A stretch of 64,000 bases of DNA from Phragmites australis (GCF_958298935.1 NC_084935.1:5776001-5840000); one strand, 5' to 3'. Shown: positions 24,015 through 35,245, counted from the first letter of the stretch. The notes: generated from the sequence alone by a model not told the origin. Numbers and translations are program-made.

Positions 24015-24818
24015 TTACATATGAGATATTTTCCTTTCAATTACGGCTACTTTATCCACTTTCATCCCCACTACAATGGTGAGGTGTGCTTCTAGATACT
24101 CCTTCTTATTCTTCCGGTATGCTTCTACAACATACTTTAGTACTTTATAGATTCTGGTTCTGTTCACCATATGGCTTGACTCATTTCTTTGTCTTGCCAT
24201 AATCATCACCAGGCTTAACCTTGTCTGCCACCACTTTCCTTCATCCTTCTCCCGCTTCTTATTGCGGTTCTTACGTGCTTTGAAAAAGTTGTTATTCACT
24301 TCTAGGCCATTGCTCTTGTCTTACGGTTGGGATAAGAAGTTTTTCTTTATGACTTCGTCATGAACTTTATGAAGCTGCAACACGTCAATCAGTTTAGAAT
24401 ACTTCTTATATTTTGATTGGCAGTGATTACGTGCAAATTCTGCCGCATTCGGGTGGAAAGTGGAGAGAGTCTTCTCAATTTTCTCCTCTTCTGATCTCTT
24501 TCCCACAAAGACACAAAAGTGTGAAAATGCGGTGCAACACGGAGTTGTATTCTCTAACATACTTGTAGTCACAGAAAACAGAGCCGGACCCATTCTTGCT
24601 ATACAAGAGGCTTGATGGTGTTCTTAAGGCGCTCGAAACACTCCTACAGTGCATCCCATATTTGCCTTAGCGCTGGTCATTACCATGTACTCATCCTTCA
24701 AAGTAGGAGAGAGATGGTGGCGGGAGAAAATAAAGTGTCTAATCATTCTCATCCTCTGTGGGAACCATTGAAATACTTGTTCCTAGACTGGTGTAGCGCA
24801 GAGTCTTTTCACTTTTAG
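24015..24818 (-). pseudogene. Copia gag fragments
   Basis: The frame 24593-24321 contains GKRSEEEKIEKTLSTFHP and YKKYSKLIDVLQLHKVHDE, the pattern of copia gag. A lysine-rich piece follows at 24299-24015. I see no intact zinc knuckle. Frames are broken. Confidence 0.7.
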
Positions 24819-24829
24819 TACAAATTGGA

Positions 24830-26405
24830 CATTCGATGCTCAAGTGAGATAGTTGTAACCGTTTTCATTCAACTCACCGAACTCCTTGTTCATGATGCCA
24901 GCCATCTCCATATTCAAATGAAGCAAGTATTACTACTAGTAAAATTGCATCGTGGGATTGCTGCAACTTTTCGATATTTTCTATACTATTATATGAATAT
25001 TACTGAATTTAAACATATAACAGGCAATTTAAATAGAACAATAACATAGAAATAAATACTTCATAATTACTAAAACATATGCAAATTCAAATTCAAGAGG
25101 TACTTTTCTGCAAGAAAAAATATTCTGGGGTTTTCCATATAGCCCGAGGGTTTTTACACAAAATTCCAGAATTTGCTTAATTTTCAGAAACCACAAGATC
25201 TAATATGAAAAAATCAGAGCCTATGGATAATTTTCAGAACAATTAGGAGCTTAAATGCAAAAGACAGGGACTATGCTCAGGAAAACCAGGGCCTAAATGC
25301 AAAATTTTGGAATTTTCTTTTCCTTTATTTTATTTTTCCTTTTATTTCTCCGATTTTCACCCATGTGCTAGCCTTCTTACATCTCGGCCGGCCTGGCCCA
25401 TCTGCCCCGATTCAATCCAAACGGCGACCGGCGGTGCACAGTGCGGGGCGGCGCGGTGGCCGGTGCGAGGTGGCACCGACTGCCGGTATGGGAAGGCGCC
25501 TGCGAGGGCCAATGCAGGGCGGCGTTGACGTACTCGCAAGGGTGCAGCAGTGCATGGTCCGGGCGGCGGCAGATGGTAGTCGCTTCAAGCGACGTGATGG
25601 CCGGTAGTGCAGGGGGGTCGCCGGATCTGGAGCGCGGTAGTGCTGCAACACTGTTTTGGGCGGCGTATAAGCGCAACGGCGATTCGGCGGCGCGATGACC
25701 TACCAGTGTTGCTTCGGGCGGCTCGTGCTCGGAGGCGACATGACGTCCTGTGGTTCCGGTGTGGATGCGCTCCTGGCGCGATCGAGCGCACATCGAGCAG
25801 GCGGCCGGTGCGACCCTTCTCCCCCTTTTTCTTTCTCGATGTGTGGTAGTGGCCTTCGAGCCACTGCATATTGTGTTTGGCTGTCGGATTCTCCTAGTGA
25901 CGTGGGGTTGTGCAATGAGCCCAGGTGGGGAAAAGAACCCCCAACTTTCATGTTGGCGAGGTGTCGTGCCCCCTCCCTTTTGTTTTCTTCTTTTGGATCT
26001 CTGCAGAGAAGGTTGGCCACCAGTTTCCCAGGCGACGGTGAGTTAGAGGGGCGACCGTCGGTTCCAGACTGGTGACGAGGTGCAGCTATGGGCCCCACCA
26101 TGACTCCTACGTGATGCTATAGATCTGTTCTAGGATACTCTTCATGCTAGATGCGATGTTTTCATAGATTCACTACTGTTCATGCGATGCGATTCTAGAT
26201 CTGTTTTGACGTAAAAACAATAGTAGCGAGAATACGTACTAAATCGATCATACCTTTCATTCTTGTGAACAGATTTGTGCAACGTAGAACATATAAGCTA
26301 GGTCATGACCTGTCCGCTTGACGACGATGTCGATGCAATGCAGATCGAGCACAGATAGATTTGTTCCGCTAGCTTGGTCTCCGGTAGAGCTTTGTGCTGA
26401 TAACG
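24830..26405 (-). other. Unusually long, partly GC-rich copia leader
   Basis: Between the 5' LTR and gag lie about 1.6 kb. The stretch 25310-26100 is strongly GC-rich, unlike the AT-rich element around it. The piece at 25100-25310 has phrases such as GGGCCTAAATGCAAAATT that are common in gypsy repeats. A later insertion or captured sequence is likely, but I find no clear borders. Open frames here on both strands do not resemble known proteins. Confidence 0.45.
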
Positions 26406-26661
26406 TGTTAAGAAATCATTGCTACCAGGTGTAGTCTAACGATCATTCGAGAAAACAATTATAAAAAGAAATAAAATATAGATGAAAAACTATTTATTCT
26501 TTATTTATATGTATTTACAATAAGTGATATTGCCTCATATATATAATAAAAATCCCTAGAAGATAGAATCTATCTTCAAGAAATAAAGATCTATTTAAAA
26601 AAAAATCAAATGTTTAAAGAACGGATACAAATTCTTTTGTAAAGCTACATATTCGCTAACA
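26406..26661 (-). repeat. Copia 5' LTR
   Basis: Opens TGTTAAGAAATC and closes TTCGCTAACA on the plus strand, 256 bp, followed directly by the CAGAA target duplication. It is roughly three-quarters identical to the 3' LTR. Confidence 0.88.
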
Positions 26662-26992
26662 CAGAAGACGATTAAGTTATAGCTTTTCCGGAAAAATATC
26701 CTCAAGTTGATGGTGCGGAGTTCCATAAAATCAAACAGGGAAAACACAACACCCACTGAATCTGGGGCCCAACGTCAGAGAATTTTCTTTTGTCCCTCCC
26801 ATTCCTCCTCCTTCCTCGCGACGTCACCCCTCCCAGGCTTCCACCCTCATCCCCCGTCTCCGCCCGCCGTCGCAGCGTGCGCCACCCCCTCCCATCATCC
26901 GCGTGCGTCGCCGCGCCGAGATCCCTCGTGAAACCAGGCCCAACTCAACTCACTCGCGAACGAGCCGGACGCCATCCGACCCCGCACGCGCG
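26662..26992 (+). promoter_or_regulatory. 5' flank and 5' UTR of the Bet1-like gene
   Basis: Pyrimidine-rich, GC-rich sequence (runs such as CCCTCCCATTCCTCCTCC) lies directly upstream of the start codon, typical of a grass 5' UTR. The copia 5' LTR ends only about 330 bases from that ATG. I see no certain TATA box. Confidence 0.4.
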
Positions 26993-29486
26993 ATGGCTCA
27001 CCCGATGCGCGGCTCCGGGCCGCTCCGATCCAGGTAAACACTATCCGAGGTCTGGGTCGTTAGGTCCGATTCTCAGTCTCTGCTGCTTCCGGTGTTGTCC
27101 GTTGATTATTTCCTCTCGGAACCGCGATAAATATGGGTTCTTGGGGTTGCAGGAACGTGGCGACTTCGGACGAGATCCAGCTCCGGATCGATCCGGTTCA
27201 CGGGGATCTTGACGAGGAGATCGACGGGCTCCACTCGAGGGTCCGCCTATTGAAAGGGGTAAGGTTCCCCTTCCCTCTTGATCCTTTCCAGTACTCGATT
27301 TTGGTTACGTGGTACGCTCGATGCTCAATTGTGCCCTTGTCGCCGCAATTTGGAAGCTAGAAACCTATTTGTTGTGTGTACTGTTACACGCGCGTTGTAG
27401 ATTTTGTACGTAGCTATGCAAGATATATTTCGTAGCTCATCAATTCGTTTTTGACATGTAATTTGATTCGTGATATAACGCTTGGTGGTGGTGCAGCTTA
27501 CTAGTTTCTCTAAGTTGGTTCTGCCGTCCTTGAACTTAGAAGAATTGGGAGAAGGTGAACTTGAATTGGGACCATCTCAGGTGAATAAGGGACTGCTAGT
27601 TTGCTATGACCTGTGAGGTGCTAGCAAGGTTTCCAAAACCAGTTTTAGATTTTTTTTACTGGACTTAGGTTTTTTCTGGCCAGTCCCAACCCTATCTTGG
27701 ACACTTTCATTTTACTCTCAAACATTCATCAATTTCCAACTTCCAACAAGTTCTATTAGCATCTAGAGATAAACCAGCGAACAGCCAAAAACATCTTAAA
27801 ATAACACTCTCACCGGTACCTACAGTGCTCCTTGTACCCACTGGGATTTCGGTTTCCCAACGGTTACGGCATGTTACTGCTGGGTTTTGGAGCACAAGAA
27901 TTTCATGGAAACACGAGACTGGAAAATGCTAGTTTGGTATGAATTGTTAGCAAGGTTTCTAAAACCAGTTGTTTAGACAGCTAAGGTCTAGGCTGTCCTG
28001 AAGACAAGAATTTCATGGGAATTTTGCAGGAATGTTACGGGAAAATTCCCAATTTCCCACAGGAATATGAATTTGTGTTCCAATGGGTCTCTAGTTATTT
28101 AATATAGTGACATAGTGTTATCAGAGTGGTTTTGGTGCAAAACTCTCACAACTGATGTGATCTGGGGTGCTTGGAAATGCAATATATGATTTGGGGTATG
28201 TTAAAATCAAATGATCTACTTTGGATCTGTTCCGTAACAGCCACTTTGTGAGATCACCATACATATTCCTCATTATGTGCCACAGTTTCATTGTGGGTTT
28301 CCATCTGTAAATCAGAAATTCAGGATCCTTTTGATTGTTTGTTGTTCCTGAGTCCTGATCCACTATTAGATTTTCTATGATTAGCTTCTCGATAGCTATA
28401 GGTACTCATTGATTTCTACTTTCTTTGATTTCCTATGATTGTTTGGTGATTCCATTCAACCTCCATGTTGATGTGATTCCATGGACTTATTATTACTTTA
28501 GGCCTTGCTGTTGCAAGCTATCTCACATGTACAATTAGTTGATGGTTGGTTATTTGTATTCTCGTTGAACCAAGATGAATATTATACTGCATGCAGGTTT
28601 TATATCAAATGTTTCAACAAATAAAGGAAAATCCTTCAATTAGTGACTGTTCATTTTTGCTATTGTTACTTATAAGCTGTTCCTTAGAATATTACAAGCT
28701 GCTGACGTCGGACTTTGTTCTCAGTTCCAGAATCTAAGTTTTGGACTTTTGGTATTTGATTTTTTCTCCAGGTGGCCCAGGAGATAAATTCTGAAGCCAA
28801 GTTCCAGAATGATTTCCTTAACCAACTGGTACTGTTCCCTTCTTTTTCGTATTAACCTCGTTTACTCTGGCAACTAGTATTATATTTTGGTAGCCTCTTG
28901 GTTATATTTTGGCTGTCCCTGATGGTTAGTTGGCGAACATTTATCCCTTTTTTCTTTTTTTATATGTATTTGTTGAATCCTACCATCTCCACTTTTAGAC
29001 CTCGTCATATGATTTTTCCGACAACATTTCTATGTACCATATTCTACATTTGTGTCTACATGTGAAGGGAAGTAAGTATTCAATTCAGGAGTTCCATGTG
29101 TTCTACGATGTCAATTATTTTGTATGATCATGAAGGTCCCTTTGATGAACCCTAGCAAACTGTTGCGTATAATTGCATTGGTTCTTTAAGCCCCATATGT
29201 GTTCTTTTGTTGAGTGATATAACAGCAATATCATTACCTTCGGAATAGCTTATCTTCGTTATGTTGTCTGACAATCTGTATCCTAGTTACGCTCTGACTT
29301 TTGTTATCTCCTGTACATGTACAGCAAATGACCCTTGCAAAGGCTCAGGCTGGAGTGAAGAATAACATGCGAAGGTTGAACAAGAGTATCATCCAACAGG
29401 GCTCAAACCATGTTCTCCATGTTGTCCTCTTTGCTTTATTTTGCTTCTTCGTTGTCTATCTCTTGTCAAAATTCTCTAGAAGATAG
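26993..29486 (+). CDS. Bet1-like Qc-SNARE (At4g14600 type)
   Basis: Four exons, 26993-27033, 27153-27258, 28772-28828 and 29325-29486, chain in phase to 121 residues. After a short N-terminus come SDEIQLRIDPVHGDLDEEID, then a heptad-patterned SNARE helix through AQEINSEAKFQNDFLNQL and LAKAQAGVKNNMRRLNKSII, and a C-terminal membrane anchor HVVLFALFCFFVVYLLSK ending in basic residues. From memory this matches the Arabidopsis bet1-like protein At4g14600 throughout and differs from AtBET11/12. Such proteins act in vesicle fusion, probably between ER and Golgi; that role is known for the family and inferred here. All introns have GT-AG ends. Intron 2 (27259-28771) holds a degenerate local direct repeat (about 27590-27650 and 27925-27985). 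Confidence 0.88.
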
Positions 29487-29814
29487 TTTTATTGTCAAGT
29501 GCCATCAAATCTAGGATACCATGAGTTGTATGTAGTATTAAGAAAACGGTGCCATTTGTTGTACTTTTATCTGGTGTTGTAGCCTCTGACTTTGTGTCAC
29601 GGAACAAACCAGGAAAAGAAAAAAAAATAGTACCCTTATAAGATCACTTCTAACCTCATCCACTGATCTGTATGGCCGAGAAAACTGTTGCACTTGCTAG
29701 TCACATTTAGGCATTCAGCAGTATCCAATCTTGTGTTTTATACAATCAAGTTTCTTCCCGTCAGGCAGAGATTTGTATTACGCAAATGCTCTCCCTTATG
29801 TGTTTTCACCTGTT
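29487..29814 (+). other. 3' UTR and downstream of the Bet1-like gene
   Basis: AT-rich sequence after the stop codon, presumably containing the polyadenylation site. It leads straight into copy 2 of the duplicated block. Confidence 0.4.
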
Positions 29815-30965
29815 GCATCCCCCAAGAGTGTAAGCAACGTGTTGGGTTAGGATAAGAAGTAACATAGGAGCAATAGGACTTCTGTTGATCATACTGAACT
29901 GTGCATATCATTCTGCAATATCCTTGTAAATGTAACCTGACATCATCGTTCGGAACGGTACATAGCTTGTATGCCAATCCATTCTGAATTTGTTTTATAG
30001 GATTGTAATTTCATTTTAAATGGTCGTGGGGTGTATAGATAACATCATGATTTTAGTGAAACGTTTCGTGTGTTGATATTAGTTGCTGAAGTGGTTTTTC
30101 CTACCGTCATGTACAAACTATTTCTGATGTTCAAGAGACGCAAACCGTTGCTTTCAACATTGATACATACATGGGAAAAAAGTTTACTGACCACCGTTTT
30201 TTTACATGTGTGGTGTTACTTTACCTGATGTAACTGAATTCAATTGAGGCAAGTGGAGTTTTGAGGCTGGACAATGCTAGTGGAAGCCGTTTCATCCTGA
30301 ATAATGGTGCTGCGAATGCGCATATTTCTATCCATTTCTAATCTGAAATGGAAGAAGTCAAGAGTTTTCGTCAAAAAGGGTTTTATCATTGTCATCTCGG
30401 GCTCAAAATGGCAGAATAGAATGGGGTTCTGATAGTTGAAAGAGACCACAAAAGAAACACTAACCTTTCTAGGAGAATCCTATCGCTTCAGAGTTCATCT
30501 TTTCGAACGAAAATCGCTTCAGAGTTCATATTTACTATCCTTGTTGCCTTTCTGGACTTAGTGGCTTAACAAAATTGAAATTCTTACACTTCCCTTGAGA
30601 CATGTATAGATCTCCATCTAGTACACTAAAGTGAGATAGCTCCAAAATTTTGTTTTGTTTTACAGTCCAGAATGTTCACTAGTGTTTGCTTCAGTGCATG
30701 TTAAGAGCAGCGTAACACTGGTTGCGACCTGCACGCTTCAGTATTTACATATTTTTGGTCTCGAGTGTGCTACCCTTGCGTGTAGAGTGCAAGATAATTC
30801 GTCGTTGCATTGCATTTTCAGAAAGTGAGCATCTTCAATTTGATTCAGTATAGGATGAATTTAGCCCAATTTTTGCGAAAAAAAGAGACCGTAAATTTCC
30901 ACGAGTTCCTCAACTGCGTACACAAACTTTTAAACCTTTCTACTAGACTTCTAACCCAGTTATCA
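29815..30965 (-). repeat. Inverted duplicated block, copy 2
   Basis: Its reverse complement is collinear with 810-2175 plus 5093-5290. It is shorter because it lacks the 2.9-kb insert and the extra internal repeat of copy 1. Relative to its neighbouring gene (Bet1-like) the block is arranged as copy 1 is to the transporter: the same end faces the gene's 3' end. Identity looks like 75-85% in the better parts. No protein is supported. Confidence 0.75.
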
Positions 30966-31214
30966 TTCAAAAAAATCTCACTCTCTTCTCTCTCCCAGGT
31001 ATCCACAGATAAACTCACCAAACGTGTATGCAATGCCCATTAGCCACGAGGACACAATTTACCTTACCGATTGGACAAGCATTACCAAAGTTCTAACAAA
31101 GGGCATACTGATATTTGCATATATGTTCACACCACAATAAATCCATCTACGTATCTCTTACTAAAGTGTACACTAGAAACTTGGCTAGAAGTGCTGATAG
31201 TCTTAGTACTATTT

Positions 31215-31346
31215 GCTTTTTTTTTTAAATACAGTAAGGGAGACTCCGACCGTGAAATTGATGAGAACTGGTGTTGAACGGGGCTCGAACAGGTGACGCG
31301 GGCGCAACAACGCGCTCTGACCAACTACGCTAGGTGCAGCTTCATC
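31215..31346 (-). mobile_element. tRNA-derived SINE (Au-like)
   Basis: On the minus strand it has an A box TAGCGTAGTTGGTCAGAGCG and a B box GTTCGAGCCCC at tRNA-like spacing, and ends in an A-rich tail. TACTATTT stands on both sides (31207-31214 and 31347-31354), an 8-bp target duplication, so the ends are secure. At 132 bp it is close to the plant Au SINE plan. It is not a working tRNA gene because the acceptor arms do not pair. Confidence 0.75.
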
Positions 31347-31494
31347 TACTATTTATTTATATTGGCTGACGTGCGTCCATTTTTCCTCCATTAAATATAT
31401 TGTACATTGTAAAATAACATTAGTTATCTCTGTAAAATGGTCCTAAGCCCCACATGAGCATCCTCACATATATTACTTTTTTATTGTTATGGTA

Positions 31495-31702
31495 TGTTTG
31501 GTAGAGTTACAGCTCTAAAAATTCTTAGAGCTGAGTATTCTTTACTTAGAAATTTAAAGAGCTAGAGCTAAAAGTGTACTGAATGTGTTTAAGTGAATCA
31601 TCTTGTTTACATTTAGACTAAAAATAGATACTTAAATTATTTTATATTAACTTATAAATATCAGATTTAAGGTGAAGCTGAGAGATATAGCCCTATCCAA
31701 CA
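31495..31702. mobile_element. MITE-like element with imperfect terminal inverted repeats
   Basis: The ends TGTTTGGTAGAGTTACAGCTCT and AGAGATATAGCCCTATCCAACA are imperfect inverted repeats, and the interior is AT-rich. The TGTTTGG/CCAACA ends recall hAT-type MITEs in grasses. No clear target duplication was found. Confidence 0.45.
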
Positions 31703-31816
31703 GAATCTGAGCAAAATTTCTTCTACTAGGATCGATCCACCGTCACCTACCACACCAGTTTGTAACCACTGTGGTGTGTAGCAAGTTTCAAGGGTGACAC
31801 AACTGGGCTCAGCCTC

Positions 31817-31824
31817 TATAAAAG
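31817..31824 (+). promoter_or_regulatory. TATA box of the subtilase gene
   Basis: TATAAAAG lies 51 bases before the chosen ATG, which implies a very short 5' UTR. It argues against a start upstream of 31875. Confidence 0.65.
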
Positions 31825-31874
31825 CTCAGGCTGCGAATGCATTCCTTCACCACGAGCTCACACATTCATCGGCA

Positions 31875-34223
31875 ATGGCGTCCACGATCAACAGGCTCTT
31901 GCACCACATAGCACTGTTCCTCCTCCTCGCGCAGCTCACCGATTCAGCACTCGTCCCAAAAACCGACAACCATCCTGACCACAAGCCTCAGCAGTCGAAC
32001 ACCTACATCGTCCATGCCAACTACCTCGCCAAGCCGCCCCACTTCGCCACGCCGGAGCATTGGTACCATTCCATGGTGGCCGCTCACTCCCCTCGGGCCG
32101 CCAACACCAGCGGGCGAATCTTGTACACGTACGGCACCGTCATGGACGGCTTCGCCGTCCAGCTCACTGGCGACGAGGCCCGGCGCATGTCCAGCGCCCC
32201 CGGCGTCTCCGCTGTGTACAAGGACAGGTTGCTTTACCCTCAGACCACGAGATCGCCGGGGTTCATCGGCCTCGACCCGACGAACGGCGCCTGGAATGCG
32301 ACGGACTTCGGTGACGGCGTCATCATCGGCTTAATCGACACTGGCATATGGCCGGAGAGCGCGAGCTTCAATGACAGTGGGCTCGGACCCGTGCGGCCGA
32401 GCTGGGGGGGCAAGTGCGTCGACGCCGACGACTTCAGAGCCAGCTTGTGCAACAACAAGCTGGTCGGCGCCAAGGCTTTCGACGCTGCCGCGAAGGCTAT
32501 GGCGGGGATCAAGAGCAGCGGTACTGTCCCCTCACCGAGGGACAAGGTCGGACACGGCACGCACGTGGCCTCGACAGCCGCCGGCGCGGAGGTCCCCGAC
32601 GCCGGCCTGTACATGTTCTCGCAGGGGACTGCCAGGGGCATAGCTCCTAAGGCGAGGATCGCCATGTACAAGGCGTGTGGCATCCATGGCTGCTCTGAGG
32701 CGGACATCGTCGCGGCGGTGGACGCCGCGGTGAAGGACGGCGTGGACATCATTTCCATGTCCCTCGGAGGCCGTCCGAGCCCCTTCCACGACGACGCCAT
32801 CGCGATTGCCACGTTCGGTGCCGAGCGCAAAGGTATCTTCGTCGCCCTCGCGGGCGGCAACGAGGGCCCCGATGCATCTACGGTGAGCAACTCGGCGCCG
32901 TGGATGACCACCGTAGGCGCCGCCACCGTGGACCGGCTGTTCCCGGCAAACCTCACGCTCGGGAACGGGGTCGTGCTCGCCGGGCAGTCCCTTTATACCA
33001 TGCAGGCCAAGGGCACCGGCATGATCCAGCTACTGTCCACCGAATGCGGCATGATGGAGGCGGCGCAGAACTTCACGCCCGACAACATCATGGGCAAGAT
33101 CGTGGTGTGCACGACCAAAGCAACCACCCCGCATGGCATTATGGTGCAGAATGCTGGTGGAGCCGGGCTAGTTGCGGTGGACACTTCCAGCTGGTCGCGA
33201 GATGGTATCCCTGCCAGGGCCTTCACCCTTCCGGCTCTCACTCTCAGCCTCACCGCCGGCAAGAAGCTCAAGGCCTACATGGCCTCGGTGCCGAACCCGG
33301 TGGCGTCTTTCAGCTTTGGCTGTGAGACTGTCACCAGCAAGAATCGGGCGCCTGTGCTGACGAGCTTCTCGTCGCGGGGGCCCAACCTGGTCGCCCCTGA
33401 GCTCCTCAAGCCCGACGTCATCGCGCCGGGAGTGAACATTCTTGCGGCCTGGCCCGGCGACGCGCCTCTGTCGGGGGATCCCCGCTTTGACGACGGGAGG
33501 AGAGCCCCCTACAACATCATCTCGGGGACATCCATGGCGTGCCCACACGTCGCCGGCGTCGCGGCGCTGATCAGGAAGAAGTACCCCAGCTGGACGCCGG
33601 CCATGATACGGTCCGCGCTGATGACGACCGCCGGGACGCTCGACAACAGGGGCAGGGACATCCTCGACAACGGGGTCACCTACGGCAGCGTCAACACCAC
33701 GGTCGCGACTCCGCTGGTGGTCGGAGCCGGGCACATCCACCCGCAGCTCGCGCTGTACCCGGGCCTGGTCTACGACGCCGGCGAGCGGGACTACGTCGAC
33801 TTCCTGTGCGCCATGAACTACACCGCGAAGCAGCTACGCCTGTTCGTGCCCGACTTCGTCAAATGCACGAGGACGCTCGCCGGCGGCCCCGCCGGCCTCA
33901 ACTACCCATCGTTCGTGGTGGTCTTCGATAACCGCACCGACGTTCGCACACTGACGCGGACGGTGACCAAGGTGTCGGAGATGGCCGAGACGTACAATGT
34001 CACCGTCGTGGCGCCGGAGCATGTGAAGGTGACCGTCACGCCGACGACCCTGGAGTTCAAAGAGCGGAAGGAGACGAAGAGCTACACGGTGGAGTTTAGA
34101 AACGAAGCCGGAGGAAACCAGAAGGCAGAGTGGGACTTCGGGCACATCATTTGGGAGAACAAGGACCATCGAGTCAGGAGCCCTGTGGCCTTCCAGTGGA
34201 AGAACACTGATGATTTCCAGTAG
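31875..34223 (+). CDS. Subtilisin-like serine protease (plant SBT, S8A)
   Basis: One intronless frame of 782 residues, the usual size for plant subtilases. A hydrophobic signal peptide (about residues 1-25, LFLLLAQLTDSA) is followed by an I9 propeptide with NTYIVHANY. The S8 domain carries Asp155 in LIDTGIWPE, His227 in GHGTHVAS, the oxyanion Asn329 in AGGNEGP and Ser553 in SGTSMACPHVAG. A PA insert lies between His and Ser, and a C-terminal fibronectin-III-like domain follows (GLNYPSFVVVF onward). The catalytic set is complete, so an active secreted or cell-wall endoprotease is expected; the substrate is unknown. The ATG at 31875 is used because it opens the signal peptide and sits below a TATA box; the frame is open further upstream but starts there with GTG. 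It is most like the intronless SBT1 group. A 3' remnant of a second copy lies at about 35015-35245. Confidence 0.93.
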   Translation: MASTINRLLHHIALFLLLAQLTDSALVPKTDNHPDHKPQQSNTYIVHANYLAKPPHFATPEHWYHSMVAAHSPRAANTSGRILYTYGTVMDGFAVQLTGDEARRMSSAPGVSAVYKDRLLYPQTTRSPGFIGLDPTNGAWNATDFGDGVIIGLIDTGIWPESASFNDSGLGPVRPSWGGKCVDADDFRASLCNNKLVGAKAFDAAAKAMAGIKSSGTVPSPRDKVGHGTHVASTAAGAEVPDAGLYMFSQGTARGIAPKARIAMYKACGIHGCSEADIVAAVDAAVKDGVDIISMSLGGRPSPFHDDAIAIATFGAERKGIFVALAGGNEGPDASTVSNSAPWMTTVGAATVDRLFPANLTLGNGVVLAGQSLYTMQAKGTGMIQLLSTECGMMEAAQNFTPDNIMGKIVVCTTKATTPHGIMVQNAGGAGLVAVDTSSWSRDGIPARAFTLPALTLSLTAGKKLKAYMASVPNPVASFSFGCETVTSKNRAPVLTSFSSRGPNLVAPELLKPDVIAPGVNILAAWPGDAPLSGDPRFDDGRRAPYNIISGTSMACPHVAGVAALIRKKYPSWTPAMIRSALMTTAGTLDNRGRDILDNGVTYGSVNTTVATPLVVGAGHIHPQLALYPGLVYDAGERDYVDFLCAMNYTAKQLRLFVPDFVKCTRTLAGGPAGLNYPSFVVVFDNRTDVRTLTRTVTKVSEMAETYNVTVVAPEHVKVTVTPTTLEFKERKETKSYTVEFRNEAGGNQKAEWDFGHIIWENKDHRVRSPVAFQWKNTDDFQ

Positions 34224-35014
34224 AAGCTTACAGTAGAATAAGAAACTGAATGGACTGATCGATGGCATGTTGATGAGTTAATGATTGATCATGGAAAAAA
34301 TCAGTATCATGTATTGTGAGAACTATCGATGTTGACCATTGGATACTGTTAAATTTGCTTGTGTTCTTCTAACCTCTCTTTTAGCTCTGGTGAGTGCTTA
34401 ATTGACCTTCATTTGTTGCATGGAACAAATCAACGCAAATTGGTAATGTCTGGCATGTCTACATTCTGATTGAAGTATAAATCGAACTAATTGCACACGA
34501 ATGGCAGCACAACCCTATGATTCCTTATCAAGCTTCAGAGTGTCTCTTGCAATGTGCAGAACAGCACTGCATTCCCATCCTTGTCAAACTTTCCCATCTT
34601 CCCGAGATCTCCTCGGCCATGGCCAGAAGAAGAGATAGATGGCCGTGATGTATCTGGATCTCCATCGTCGCGGCGAATCGACGGACTTCCGGCACTCCCC
34701 CTTCGCCGCCGGATCCCCTCTCCCCCGCACGCGCCCCTCGTACTCCATGCGTTGGATCGGCGAGTGTGTAGCTGCCGGGAGGAGGTTCTCTCTCGTTGGT
34801 GACAGGCAGCTCACGCGACATGTTTAGGATCCGGCTTCGTGCCCATGGTAACTGTTCTTTGTCGACCTGGACGAGGAATGCTGCGATCTTTCGAGTTGAG
34901 GCCTTGAGCCTTCTTTTTTTTGCGAGGAAGAGGCCTTGAGTACTGTGATACTGTAACCCCAAGAGTTGAGGCCATCAGGAGGTGCGGCTTCGTTCTGCTT
35001 CTGCCCAAAGAGTG
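34224..35014. other. Subtilase 3' flank and unassigned spacer
   Basis: The first 150 bases are probably the 3' UTR. A moderately GC-rich piece at 34550-34840 has short open frames on both strands without recognisable protein content. Confidence 0.35.
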
Positions 35015-35245
35015 CGGCTGAATCTGATGTGGAAGAACTGATGACTTTTTAGTGTATAATAAACCAGCGATTAAATTATATAGTTAAGGCTTGAAGTGAT
35101 TTTATGTTGATGAGCTGATCGGTCATGTAAGAATCAGCATACTCTGTAATGACTTATGAGAGCTATCAATGTTGACAATTTGATAATGTTTTACCTGCAG
35201 ATGAGAGCAATTAAATTTTCTTGTGTTCTTTAAGCTTTATTGGGT
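35015..35245 (+). pseudogene. 3' remnant of a second subtilase copy
   Basis: About 35028-35060 (GTGGAAGAACTGATGA and what follows) resembles the last codons of the intact gene (GTGGAAGAACACTGATGA). About 35103-35240 resembles its downstream sequence at 34268-34365, sharing ATGTTGATGAG, GAGAACTATCGATGTTGAC/GAGAGCTATCAATGTTGAC and CTTGTGTTCTT. The rest of the second gene is missing. This fits a former tandem pair that lost one member. Confidence 0.55.

Larger units (their letters stand above)
18255..26661 (-). mobile_element. Ty1/copia retrotransposon, old, with a nested LTR
   Basis: Two LTRs (18255-18516 and 26406-26661) bound the element, and CAGAA stands on both sides (18250-18254 and 26662-26666), a perfect 5-bp target duplication. 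On the minus strand the order is LTR, long leader, gag, protease, integrase, reverse transcriptase, RNase H, polypurine tract and LTR, which is copia order. The tract reads AAGGGAGAG beside the 3' LTR. A degenerate primer site containing TATCAGCAC lies beside the 5' LTR. The two LTRs differ at roughly a quarter of positions and all reading frames are broken, so it is old and dead. Without the nested LTR it is about 6.9 kb, long for copia because of the leader. Confidence 0.9.

Noticed and set aside
31275..31345. A functional tRNA gene on the minus strand
   Set aside because: A and B boxes are present, but the acceptor stem does not pair, an A tail follows, and target duplications flank it, so it is a SINE.
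31794..31874. An upstream start for the subtilase adding 27 residues
   Set aside because: The codon at 31794 is GTG, the extension overlaps the TATA box, and the ATG at 31875 directly opens the signal peptide.
32240..32956. 238-codon antisense frame within the subtilase
   Set aside because: It is a shadow of GC-rich third codon positions; the sense strand has all catalytic motifs.
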